Below the pieces are notes generated by a model. It saw only the letters and a program-made list of their open reading frames with translations. It did no database searches and had not been told where the DNA came from. The translations under genes were made by a program, and so were the position numbers. DNA of 64,000 nucleotides from Terfezia claveryi (Eukaryota > Ascomycota > Pezizomycetes > Pezizales > Pezizaceae), in contig WHUX01000052.1 in NCBI GenBank assembly GCA_015179025.1, forward strand, positions 186,001-250,000. Reading direction: 5' to 3'. Numbering within the stretch: position 1 is the stretch's first letter; every line of letters begins with the position of its first letter. Shown here in pieces: positions 11,038 through 22,909 of this stretch.

Positions 11038-14000
11038 CTCGGAACCGGATAATTGCTGTTGATGGTGGGGTGGGGAAGTGGGGCAGTGTTTGTGTCGTGA
11101 GGTGCCTGCAGCAGGCCGATATGAGATGCTTAGTCTGGGTATGTGCTATTCTAGAAGCCTTCTGACCCCCTTAAATGACATCAGAGGAAGGGTTCTTACG
11201 CTCTAAACAATTTGAAATGGGGATCCCGTGGGAATATATAGCAGTGTCAAGACGCAAATGGTACACAGGAGTGGATAATTGCTCAGTCGTAAAGAGCAGT
11301 TCGCCATGAAGGTGACTCACCGGATTCAAAGGAGACGTCAAGAATAATCATCGGACTGTAAATAGCCGTGCGATTACTTGCACACCAAGAGAGGAAAGAT
11401 GCTCAAGACCAAATCTGGGCTGGCCACCGGTAGCTCTCCCTTCGCCCCAGCCCACGGCTGTCTGGTATCGAATGAAATGAACTCGGGTGCTGACCATCTT
11501 GTGATCTTCACAGCACGGGTGCTTCCCCATGGATGTACATTCCCAAGAGGCGATCACGAGGCCTCGAGACATCGTGCACGTGTCGATAATCAGCCAAGCA
11601 TTATTGAATGCTTTGGCGGGCGGGTAGTGACGAAGGTGGAGAAAATATAAACACTGAGATGAGGAAACACAGCCGGGAGAAAAAAAGCAAAGGGTGTCTG
11701 ATCAACCCAAAGGGAGGATCATTTAGAGACATCCCAGGGTATTGAGACACAGAGATGAGCTCGAGCGATGCCCTGGGTTTGATAAATTAGGTGGGCGTCA
11801 TCTCTTGGTACAAAAGAGTAGAGTACATTGATATTTGCTCTGGAGGGGTATCGCACGCCATGAGTACTATGTCCATCAAGTACCTCAAGCTGCCAGCCAG
11901 GACAAACTAGTGAGAGCGGGTGATCATGAACATGGGAGCAGAGAAGGACGAGGATGATGTCGCAGGAAACGATGAGATGTAGGGGTGGGGGTGGGCGGTG
12001 GGTGGTGGGTGGTGCGCTCCATCCAATAGAGGGCAAGTCGCAGTAAACGGCAGGGTATATCCTTCACACAATCATCCTCATCCACATCCTCCATATCCTC
12101 CACATCCTTCACCCAGTTTGTTTCCTTTTGTTCGATAGAGGGGGAATTACCTAGATGGGCACTCAAGGGGCTGCCGCACCAAAAAAAAAAAAAAAAAGAA
12201 AGAAAACACGAGCGTCAACACATTCCGGTAGTCCTTCTCAGATCTCGTATTGGTATTCCCCCCGGCGCTCATAGTTATAATACAACATCTCACAAAAATT
12301 GATGCTGCAACGGGCATGCGGTTTTTTTTTTGGCTCGAATTCCTTCAGCTTTTGTGACAGTGAAGAGCTGAGTCTATATATGATATATGCAATATAATGC
12401 TTGTCGTAATGCTGTTAGTGGTTGACCGATGGGGCCGCGTGACAGCGCCCAAAATGGCATCTGGTATCAGCCACACCCCTTTCGTGGAATATCAGGAATG
12501 CCGGTATCCCCAGAAGGGCGAGTTGCTCACCTCGAATTCGTGCCCCTAGTCTCGCTCATCGTCATGGGCACTGAATTTGAAGGGTTGGGAAGGGTTGGGA
12601 ACCAGATGGAAATTGGAAAGTCGAAATTGAAAACTGATAGGGTTGCCCAAGAATATGACGAGCTATCACAACGATCCCCAGGGTGTGGTGGTCAGAGCTT
12701 GAGATGGGCCGGCCGTGCAGGGAATTAATATCGACCCCTCGTACGTTTGGCTGCTGCTTTGGATGCCCCTCCACCTTCAGGTTCGCATAGAGTCTACTGT
12801 ACATATTCGAACCATTGAGATGGTTTAGCGTATGAAGTATAGGAAGTCTTTTGTGGATCGTGGTAGCATCAGTGCCATCATGTGTATGTCATGTGGTGCT
12901 TGCAGGCTGTGAAATGCTGGTTCTAACTAGAGACTCCTGTGGAGGGGCAAACGGACAGCTTCTACTGTGCGAAAACAGCAATGGGGACGATACGCAGCTT
13001 TTCCATGCGTGTTGAGAACCGTCTGTGTGGTGCGAATTCGAAGGTGGGGTAAATTCGAATCCCCTGCTGGCGCATGTTAAGTATGCAGATAGGATAGGGG
13101 TGTAAAAGGCTCTGGTGAGGCCTTTTCATACTCAGTCGTTTGCGACATTCAAGTGGCATCCAGAGTGATTCATGACCGTTTAGTGGTCTGCATTGCTATG
13201 TATGCATGGCCTGCTTACTTCTAGACAAACGTATGGCGTACGTATAGTAGAGGCGAAAGGCATCCCCGAATGTAATGCAGTCAGACCAGGTGTTGTTCGT
13301 TTTTGTGAATGTGGGGGGGGGGGGGGCACTTTCATTCATCAACGTGGATCTGTGTATGTTTCTCTTTATAGCTGATCGGGGGGGCTGCTGTAGAGTACTT
13401 AATACAGTACAGTACAGAACAGTACAGAACAGTACAATATAGTTACTTTACTCTGTACTCGGCACTGTAGTCTAGCGTTGCCGGTGATGCAAAAATTCGG
13501 ATCTTGAAAGACGATAATCAATGTATATCTAATTGGGGTTTCGATTTCTATCATCATCGTGTGGCAAAGCGATTCAATCGGTAACGATAGCGGGGGGGAA
13601 GGAGACAAGCGATTGGCGATTATTGTTTGCTTTCGAACCTACCAGGTTAGCATATTCCCCCCCCTTACTATTCCCCCACCGTACTATTTCCCCCCGCTAC
13701 TACGGTATCCCCTTCCCCTCCTTCCCCTCCACTCGTCTCGGCTACAGTAATGGGGCCATCAGCAAGCCCCCAGCCATGCACCATGTTACATCCATTCCCA
13801 TCCATTCCATCCATCCATCCATCCATCCATCCATCCATCCATCCATACATACATACAGTAAGTACATACATACATCCATACTGTCTGTACAATTGCCAGT
13901 CATAAAGTGATGTGTCTCCTCGTGCAGCTGCCCGTGCCAGGTTGTGACTGCGATAGGATGAAACATCACATTTGGTGCGGCTGCTTTAACTTCTCATTGG

Positions 14001-15020
14001 CTGAAGCTCCCCAGCTCTACTCCCCAGCACCGATTCCGCCGCAAATAAGGAGCAGTACATGGGCACAGCACTTCTCTGGCTGTTAGATACCGGTACAATG
14101 GACGGGCATGTGGGGTGGTATACACATGGGCAGTCGCAGAGGTATAGAGCATGCTTGACGGGACTCACTCACGCTGGCCCATTGATGCTGGATGCTCATG
14201 ATTATTACAGCTGCAGCCTACGAGGTACCGGTATGAATGCTGTCGTACTCGAGTACCACTACCAACCAATACCATCTATACCCTACAATACCCCTACCTG
14301 CCCTGCCTTCCTCTGCATTTCGCTCACCTCAGTGACTGGGAAACCCCCTACCCCGGCAGGTATTCCGTATTGGAGCACAGTACTCACCTCGCTCTTCAGA
14401 CTCACCACTGACCACCTCATGCACAGGGAAACCCCCGTCAGACGACCAATCAGGAGCTGCGCCCACACACCAAGCAACCCAAACTCGGCCTGTCCAAACT
14501 AAAGAATCGAACCCTCCCCCCCCCGACTCTCATCTGGGTATTCCCCAACCGCCAATTCCACCCCCCTTCCAACCATCCTCACCGTTTCCTCACACTAATA
14601 CGACCCCTCCCCCCTCCTCTGCATTCACCCCTCTTCAAGCTCTACAAGCCTCTGCAGTACCCTTTTCCTGCTGTTTTGTTCGAGATTAACCGTTGCCCTT
14701 CGATAACAGACGGCAGTCGATTTTTGGTTCTCATAATCTTTCATTTATCGTACTCCCGGATCCTCATTGTCGCACTCAAACCAGATCTCACCCAAAAGAA
14801 TCTTGGACAAAACCTTCACATTCCCCTCCAACCCAACTTTGATCAGGTTGATTGCTACATCTAGATTGTACCTCGTACATCGCATCATTACCGATAGGCC
14901 CAGTCTGACGCAGCAACCGAAGCCCAGCCAGCAAAAGCAACTCATTGAACACAGAACCAATACAGTCATCGCACAATCCAAGCGCTGTTTTGCTATCCGA
15001 CCACAACGACAACAAGAGGG
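11038..15020. other. Gene-free stretch with microsatellites
   Basis: No convincing coding sequence was found. The stretch contains A17 near 12181, a G/T-rich patch near 11980-12010, a G13 tract near 13314, an imperfect CAGTACAGTA repeat (13403-13437) and the CCAT repeat listed separately. The last ~500 bases are pyrimidine-rich and probably form the promoter and 5' leader of the gene starting at 15021. Confidence 0.55.
13806..13857. repeat. (CCAT)n then (ACAT)n microsatellite
   Basis: About ten CCAT units are followed directly by three ACAT units, with further ACAT units a few bases on (13864-13875). Confidence 0.9.
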
Positions 15021-17652
15021 ATGGACTTTCCAACTCCACCCCCTTCCTTTGATGAAAGGTTAAGAAACGACTTGACAACTTCTTTGCACAAACGTTCCAA
15101 CAACACTGAAAAGAAATCCGATTCCGCTTCAAGCTCACCATCAATGAAATTTGCAAGAATGCGATCCTCATACCAGAACGGAATATACACCGGAGGTGGG
15201 AATCTACAACTTTCGGCTGCCACCCAACATCCACTGAAATCGAGAGAAACTTCACCTGAGCATCAGTTTCCGCGTCAGTCCGAACAACCCATCAGAACCC
15301 TTTCCCCTGTACCTACTCTTGTTTCCACTCCTCGTCTCGAATATGGCTCATCGTCTCCGCCCCCGTCTACAGAAGCTACCTCTCCTGACCGTATCAACAC
15401 CCCGCCTACAACTGCGTTATCATCACCTTCACGTAGCTTATGGGGAGGACATCATCAGAGGCAGCTCTCTGAACATGGTACACCATATGCGCCTTCACCA
15501 ACTCCCTCTAATCTCTCTTTTGAGGTTCTTTCTGGGTATAGTTCAATGACTTCAACAGAAAAGGTCAGGCAACACCAACGCGATCTCTTCAACCAGCAAC
15601 ACCAAGGCCCTTATATCTGGGAACGGGATGACTCTCCGCCTATAGAGGATGATGTCCACTACGTAGCGGAGTTCAAGCCTAATGCGGACCTACCCTTCCC
15701 AATATCCGAAGGATTACGGCGTTATTACCCACATGCACAGACGCATGAAGGGTTTATTGAAGGACGTCAAGGTAGTCCAAGGAAAGCGAACGGTCCAACA
15801 GAATTCTTCGAGAGATTCAATACAATTGCAAGTAATGCCAAGCTGCGATTTGGTGGATCGAATAGAGGAGGGGCTTATCACACGGAGCAAATGATTATGG
15901 AGAAAGATGAAATTGAGGAGCAGGATCATCATGCAACTCATGCAGATGCTACAACGCACATGACATCGAGCGCCACTATAGAGGAGTCGGGATGTAGTCG
16001 AGCCACAAGTGGCATACCAAGCTACACAAGGGAGTTTAATATGAGATGGAGAGGTACGTCTCTGCCCCAAACGCATTGTAATCTGGGAGGAGATTCTTTA
16101 ACGCTTCGAGGGGCTGACTCTTAACAGATCCTGTGCGTTCAGAGTCCGCTCTCTCCACCACTTCATCAATTCACAATGTGGTGAAATCAACCCCCACTAT
16201 GTCCCCAGTTGTTATTGCGCAAAGTAGTATAAAAGAGGATGACCTCATTTCCGTCTACATACACGAAATATCAAGTCAAATTGACTCATTTTTAAGAAGA
16301 ATCAAGAGACCGCTTTCCTTCCTGCTCATTTTTGGGGGTCTTGGCCTTTTTATTAACTTTGTCGTCACTTCGCTTGCTGCGCCTTTTCTCTGTCAAAATC
16401 CGGGATTCACTAGTTTTGCTCACTGTCAGATTTACTTCCACAATACCCAAGACTACCCTAGTCAACACTACGCCAATGCAACGTACCCAGACTTTCCTAC
16501 CCTTATGAGTATCGAGAGCTCATTCGAAAAGATCGTTGACGGTGCAGCTGGAGGCACTGCCCTCGCAAGAGCAATGAAATCAAGTGAAATGGCTGTCAGT
16601 GATCTCAGTACGGTCGTGAGATACAGCGACCTCAAGTGCAAAGAAAGCTTGAGCTCGAAGCTAGACGCATTTGCAACCGATGCCAAAGCTAGCGTGCGGG
16701 CTCTCAGTGGATGGGGTAGCAAAGTTGGAGGTGTTCTTGACCAGTGCGGCGTCCTCCATTTGAATTTGCCACTCCCCGTTCTCCATCAGGTGAAGGGGAG
16801 CTGTTCGCACATTGACTAACTGTTTTGTTCGTAATGTTTGGTAGACTGCTCTCCATCAATCAATACTCTTTGAGAGAACTCAATAGCCTCAGAGAATTGG
16901 AAAACAGAAAGGGCTTCATTTCCATGGTTCTCGCTCCGCTCGATCCAATCCTCACACCCATCCTCTACAAACCCGCTAGCTTCCTTGCTTCCATGACCTC
17001 TGGAGCTTACAATTCCCCACCTACACCCTCTGCTCTTTCTACCGTGACTAGACACTCTCCTCAAACACGTGCACAGATTGCAGCCACGTTCAACAAAGCA
17101 GCCGAGGTCTTGGAGCTCAACCTCCGGCAGCTAGTTGGCGATGGAGAGACCATCTTTGTATCACTCACACACCTGTCAGAGCAGCACAAACCAATTTATG
17201 ATGAGATTGTCCGCGAGGTGGTGGATATTAAGAAGGAAGAAGAGGTTGTGCTATCATCTTTGTGGACAAGAATGGGTGGGAACCAACTACAGCGCAAAAA
17301 CTTCCGCGACAATGCCAAACTCCTCGAAATGATTGGCAAATACGAAGAGGAAGCTCGTGGCTACGTTGAGAGCACTGTGCTGGAGCTCGATCGTATGATG
17401 GCTGATCTGGAGATCTTGAGAAGAAGAGTTGCGGAGCCTCTGCTTATTGGAGAGGGCAACAAACGGCAGATACACATGGGGGCTACCTCGGGTGATATTC
17501 CTCTACAGGTTCACATTGAAGCGATTGAGAAGGCAGTTGAACGATTGATCCGCAAGCGGGGTGAACGACGAGAGAGGGAAGATTCGTACTTGAAGGCACT
17601 GATAGAGAACAACGAGCGAGGGCCAAAAGTGGATATTGTTGTGGAGGACTAA
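15021..17652 (+). CDS. Fungal membrane-anchored coiled-coil protein of unknown function, three exons
   Basis: Exons are 15021-16053, 16128-16743 and 16845-17652, giving 818 residues. Intron 1 (74 bases) has GTACGT, a CTGAC branch and TTAACAG; the phase-1 join gives DPVRSES. Intron 2 (101 bases) uses GTGCGG and GGTAG. The more consensus-like GTGAAG at 16790 would put the next exon out of frame, so it was rejected. Residues 1-340 are Ser/Pro-rich and probably disordered. A hydrophobic segment at ~407-429 (LSFLLIFGGLGLFINFVV) is the only clear membrane span. The ~360 residues after it are helical, with heptad-like stretches and a very basic end (IRKRGERREREDSYLK). I recognise the overall shape as a conserved hypothetical protein of filamentous ascomycetes but know no function. 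A nuclear-envelope or ER anchor role is possible only by inference. Confidence 0.8.
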
Positions 17653-20600
17653 GTAAAGCAGAGTCGCAAAAGTGCAGCACCTCCTTTTCATGAGGCTATT
17701 TTCTTACAGCCAAAAGTGGTCATTTTACACTTTGCTACAGGATTTTCATCTTTGCATTTACAACCTTCCTACTTATCTTTCCTTTCGGCGCAATTGGTCG
17801 CAATCAATCTGAATTTATGGATTACATTTTGTGGGAGGGTAGTGTACTTTTGGTGGATGTTTTTATTTCCTACAATTGTTTTGATGGGGAAGAATTTATG
17901 ACATTTACATTGGGTAAGTATCGGTTAATTTAGAATAACCCAGTTTTATTCCGCTTCTCTGAGTTTGGACGTTCAGGGCGTTAGGTCGGATTAAGCGCTG
18001 CTTGCGACAGGAGACCGCGTGTTACAGGGAGTGGGCTATTGCCCTCTTGTGCTGTTTGCTTTCCCCCCTTGATTCACTTCACTCACTTCTCTCTTCGCGT
18101 TTGCATTTTCAATCATATTTCGTTAATTCGGCTCCAGTAATTTTTTTTTTTTTTTTTCTTTGTTCACTTCTGGTGAATATTTTTTGGGAAAGGGTTTGGC
18201 TGGTGTATGGTGGGATGGATTTAGAAGAGACTAGAATGGAATGGGGCCTGGACTTGCGAGGGAATGGGGTGGAAGCGGATCGGAACGGGGTAGCAGTGCA
18301 CATACTTGCTTTTGCGAGGAGTACTTGGTACTTGTGCAAATTGGGAGGACTTTGTGGATGTATGTATACACGTGGATTTTGACTATTTCTCCTTCTCTTT
18401 TCACCTTGTCCATGTTTGTATACGGTGGCAGGGTTTGGTTTGGTTTGGGGTTTTTTGGGTTCTTAATTGGGTTATCTTGGGTTATCTGGGGTTATCTGGG
18501 GTTTGGAATTTACCCAGTTGATTTTTCGACATATGCATTGGGACAGGCTCTGCTGTGTTTGTTTATTTTTGTTTGTATTTAGCGTTCTTTAATGTAAGAT
18601 TATTTTCAAACACTGGTGAGGTGAGATGACATGTGCGATGACGCAGATTCATGTATTGGCGAGCTGAGCTGCCCTTCTCTGGGTTACACCACTGCTGTTG
18701 CGCAACTTTGCCGGGAATCAAGATCTTGATCTTGATATAATCATGTGAACCAACCAGCCTTATGCCAGGTATCAGTCGGTGTGACCGGGATCATAATGAC
18801 TTTTTACATGTGTGATCAGATTGAAACTTTTTAGGCCATGAAACATGGGATTTATTTATGAATGCCCCGGATGGCTCCGGCCGCGCGCCCCCCGGGAGAG
18901 GGGGGGGGGGGGGGCGTTGGTTATTGCGGATTGGGATAAATTATTATATGTATACTGTAGATCACATGACCTTGAATAACCTTTCATTTATAGAAACATG
19001 CCCCCTTGCTTCAAAGCAAGTGGAATAGTAACTTTATTTTACGCGGTTTTCTGGTAGTGGACTTTTCCCCTATGAATCTGAATCCGAATCCAACCATTGG
19101 GGGATCTTTGATATGTATACTTTTTTTTCAAAAGTAGGGTGGTTCCTCGCAGTGAGGAGTCATAGAGTTATGGATTAATTAGTGGCTATTTCTTAGCTGA
19201 AGGTTTGGTTCGTGACATAAGAATTATATATATGTTTTTCTGATGGTGATGTTGTTTAATCTTGGTGTTTGGGAGGGGGGGGGGTTGGAGTCTAAAATAT
19301 AGTGTATAGACCCCCGTGAATAAAATTCTTTTTTTTTTTTTTTTTTCCCCTACTATTTATGTTGCTGACTTTCCCTAGCTAAGCAGCATGTCAACATTCC
19401 AATACGTCTTTCTCACAAAGCACCTAGTCTCCTACACTCTCCTTACAAACCCAGGAATTAGTATTATATGGATAAATTGCTAGACTTATATATAAACTAG
19501 TATAGTGATTTTGAAGGGTTCTCAAGTAATGGCCAAATTTTAGCAGTAGACAGATAATCATTAGCCCCTTCTATGGAATATAGGAATTGAGATATTAAGC
19601 CTGGTGGTTACAAATAAGTGAAAAGAGAGGGGGGGGGGGGGGGGGGTTTCCCCAACACTTGGGTGGTCATATGATCTCCCTTTAAATTCTCCATATTGGG
19701 TAAAAAATCTCACTCAAACAAAAAGTTCTGCTATAGCAAACCAAGGCTTTCTACGCACATATATTGAATATATATTCATTGCCCTAGTATTAGTTTGTCG
19801 AGTACAATTGTTCCTTGTTGTAGTAGAACTTATAAGTCTGCTTGGTATTAGAGGAGAAGGTCCCCCCCCCCCCGTCCTGAGTTTGGAATAAGATATTGAC
19901 AATACCGTATTCTGAGTGTATAGAATTTATATAGATATATATAGGGGTTCTGTACTTAGCAAAAGTAGAGGATCCAAAGTAAAACTTAGTTACCCTAAAT
20001 CTTGTAGTCAAGAACTATATATATATATCTAGTAAAAAATAAACATAGACAACAAGAAGAAAAGGTTCTTACTATGAGAGGTTTCACATTAGAGGTGGGA
20101 TTATCTTCAAGGGAATTATATAATATATACTTCCCTCCCCCCTCTATTTAGAGTAGTATCAGAATTTATACAACTCAGAAAATAAAAAATATATATAACA
20201 TACAAGGATATTCAGCTTATTGTATTCAAAGTATATTCCAGTTCAAGTTTTGCTTTTTTATTTCCATGGCTTACTACTGAGTGGGAATAATCTTATTGAA
20301 TTCGTTCGAGTTATACTTGATTAGAAATTTCCTACGATGGAGAAGCTACTTACTTAACCTAGCATACAGTACAACCCTTCATACAGCCAAGGTATTGCTA
20401 TGCACGCAATTTTGTAGCCATCAGCACATTTAAAAAAAAAAAAAACCTGCCATCCTGACGCACCAAACTACGCTTCACGAAAGCACGCGTTCTTCAGGCA
20501 ACTTCATTTCATGTACTTTCCCATCCCAACTACCTAGGCCCCTGCTGCATCGCAAAACATATAGTTTTTCAAACACACCACTACAATCATCCGTCGGAAT

Positions 20601-21238
20601 CAGCTCTAGAGTCTACCTACCTCATAGAATAAACCTACAGAAACATCACCAGGAATGAATTCTACCATAACCGATATAATCGCCAGTGCAAATTACTGTG
20701 AGCATCAGGCCCGCAAGCACCATTTCTCAGAATTAGGGGACTGCCAGCAATGCGGGAGCTGGTAGCATGTGGATCCCCAACTGTCAACATGCGGTCGCCC
20801 GCCCGGACTTGTACCTCGGGTTTGGAACTTTGGATGCAAGAAGGATTCTAGGCGTGGAGCCCTTCAAGAACCCTGATCTGCGTACTCCTCCTCGTCGTAG
20901 GTAGTGGGGTTGCACGTTTGGGCTCTAGGGACTCTTCACTGATAGCAAGGGTACGGTGCTGTTATAAATGTGGCTTCTGGTGTGAAAGAAACAAGGCATG
21001 ACTCCCTATTTCAGAACAGAATCTAGAGTCAAAGATTATGTAGCTCAAGCATGGTGAGGAGAGTGGGGTTGTTTGCTTTGCGGGGCAGTCGACGGAGTGG
21101 GGATGTAAAGTGGGCCCTCCCAGAGAGGAGAGTAGGAGGAAGGATAGGTTTGTGCAAGGAAGAATGGGACTCCTTATTCACTTACTCAGGCAAATCGAAG
21201 TCGCAACAAACAAGCCAATGCTACAACTGTGAAATTTC
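17653..21238. other. AT-rich gene-free stretch
   Basis: It holds T- and A-runs, two long G-runs (18899-18914, 19630-19646), a C-run (19861-19873), a G-rich repeat at 18469-18501 (listed) and many ATATAT patches. Short open frames here have no coding character. The first few hundred bases probably contain the 3' UTR of the preceding gene. Confidence 0.55.
18469..18501 (+). repeat. GGGTTATCT tandem motif, potential G-quadruplex
   Basis: Four G-runs (GGG, GGG, GGGG, GGGG) are separated by 7-, 6- and 6-base loops of TTATCT type. The spacing fits the standard intramolecular quadruplex pattern. It is followed by more G/T-rich sequence. Confidence 0.6.
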
Positions 21239-21336
21239 GGGTCGCCCCCTCTTTTTTTTTTTTTTTTTTTTTTTTTAAAAACTCAGTACTCCTATGCAGC
21301 CCCGTTAGGGGGGCTATGAGGAGGGTCGCCCCCTCT
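21239..21336 (-). mobile_element. Tiny poly(A)-tailed retroposon copy 1 with 14-base target duplication
   Basis: The 14-base sequence GGGTCGCCCCCTCT occurs at 21239-21252 and again at 21323-21336. Between them are 70 bases which, read on the minus strand, run TCCTCATAGCCCC..GGGGCTGCATAGGAG..TACT, then a TTTTT and about 24 A. AGCCCC and GGGGCT can pair to form a 3' hairpin just before the tail. The A-tail, the exact duplication and the very short body are what target-primed reverse transcription leaves after heavy 5' truncation. A second copy with the same 3' end lies at 46807-46988. Confidence 0.8.
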
Positions 21337-22909
21337 ACCCTCGTCTCTCTGTCTCTCCGCCTCCATCGAACTGAAATTACTTACCTCTATCTTGGCTATG
21401 GTCTCAGATGGCCACCAATACACACCACAATTGTTGGCAAAACTAAAGAGCTTTTCAAATCATATTAGACATTTTGTTCTAGCAATTCTATGATATTGAT
21501 CTTGTTATCCTTCAATAAAAATGTGATAGGCTGATAGTTTGAAGCCTGAGCACCCTGAGAAAAAGAGCAGGGCACTCAGGGCAAGTGGAGATTTGGCCTC
21601 TGGAAAAGAGACAAGTAAAAGGATGAGGCGGAGCAATGGACAGACGGAAGCAGGGTGGGTGCATCGCAGCAGGAGCCACAGCACACCACGGGCAGTACCG
21701 GGGAGGTATGCAACGCAGAAATGATGGATACTGTAGCCCTAGGGCGGCAAGAGAACATTCAGTGCTTGCCCCATATTCTAGACAGCCAAGTATAACCTCA
21801 AAAGCGGCAGAACTGCAGTACGAGCAGCCGAGGTCATTGGTAGAGGCAGGCAGCAGATGAATGAGAAGCCCACGAGCTCTGAAGTGAATGAAGGGACGCA
21901 GTGGAGAACCCAGAAATGCAGGCCGCGGACTACAGCATCAAGAAGGCAGTGGCGGTTGGACTGATGGTACACAAGTCCAACATTAAAATCAGACAAGCAC
22001 ACCGCATAGTACATACACACCACAATCAAGCAAAGTCGCCAGGCTCGGAGTGGCTTGACCTACCTAGCAATGGATGCGCATGGGATACAGAGGTGCTGGA
22101 CACGCAAGACCGGAAGAGCAGATACCTCTCTATGCAACTTTTAGCCTGTAATGCCCATTGACGGCACACCGGAAGGTGAGGACGTTGAAGTAAACATACC
22201 GGGGTCCAGCCTGATGTCGGGGGATTTCTTGCGCAGCGGATTGCGCAGCAAACGGACGACACCTGTGACTAGTCTACATACCTATGTACGTGAGTAAAAA
22301 GGATATAACGAAAACATGAGTGTAGTGAATATGATGATGCTATAGGTATATCTGGGAGGGTAGTACCTGAGTTTGTCGTCGTAGGGCAATTGACAGGATC
22401 ATAAGTACAGTATATTGTCTAGGTATCCCCAACATGAAGGTTTGACGAGTGGCTTCTACCTCTACCTAAGGCTAGACTGAGGGTGCAACTCAATCCCTTT
22501 TTCACCATGGCACACTTTGAATTCATCGTACTACTTACAGCACACCGACTGCCCTGAACGTCTATCCTAGTTGTGCTACGTCCCTTGTAGTTTCGGGGGG
22601 CCGTAGATCTAGACAGCGAGCTTGAGCCCATGGCAGTAGAACGTAACTTCAATTAACAGAGGCACAACTTCGCACATTTTTACAGCAATCTCCCATAATA
22701 TATCAACTACACCTAACTACGAGTAACTACGTTTACTACCCAGTAAACAAGTTGTGGATTGACAGAAGAAGTAGAGATAATGAATACGACGCCAACCACA
22801 GAAAGATCTTGGACAGAAAAGCCCATGGAACCAAAATCACAGTTTCTCCCATAGTTTTCACACCCGCTTTTTCAATAACCCCCACAGACCCGAGGGACGA
22901 TACTTCTAG
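21337..22909. other. Gene-free stretch, possible retroelement remnant
   Basis: On the plus strand near 21630-21665 one frame reads EQWTDGSRVGA, reminiscent of the YTDGS start of RNase H in non-LTR elements, but frames are broken throughout 21540-22260. I cannot assign it. From 22280 to 22909 I see nothing recognisable. Confidence 0.3.

Noticed and set aside
12160..12200. Third retroposon copy suggested by GGGGCTGCCGCACC followed by A17
   Set aside because: It lacks the GCATAGGAG segment and the pairing AGCCCC arm, and no flanking duplication was found.
16790..16844. Consensus-looking 55-base intron (GTGAAG to GGTAG) in the membrane-protein gene
   Set aside because: It joins the exons out of frame and meets a stop within 14 codons; the 101-base alternative from 16744 keeps frame.
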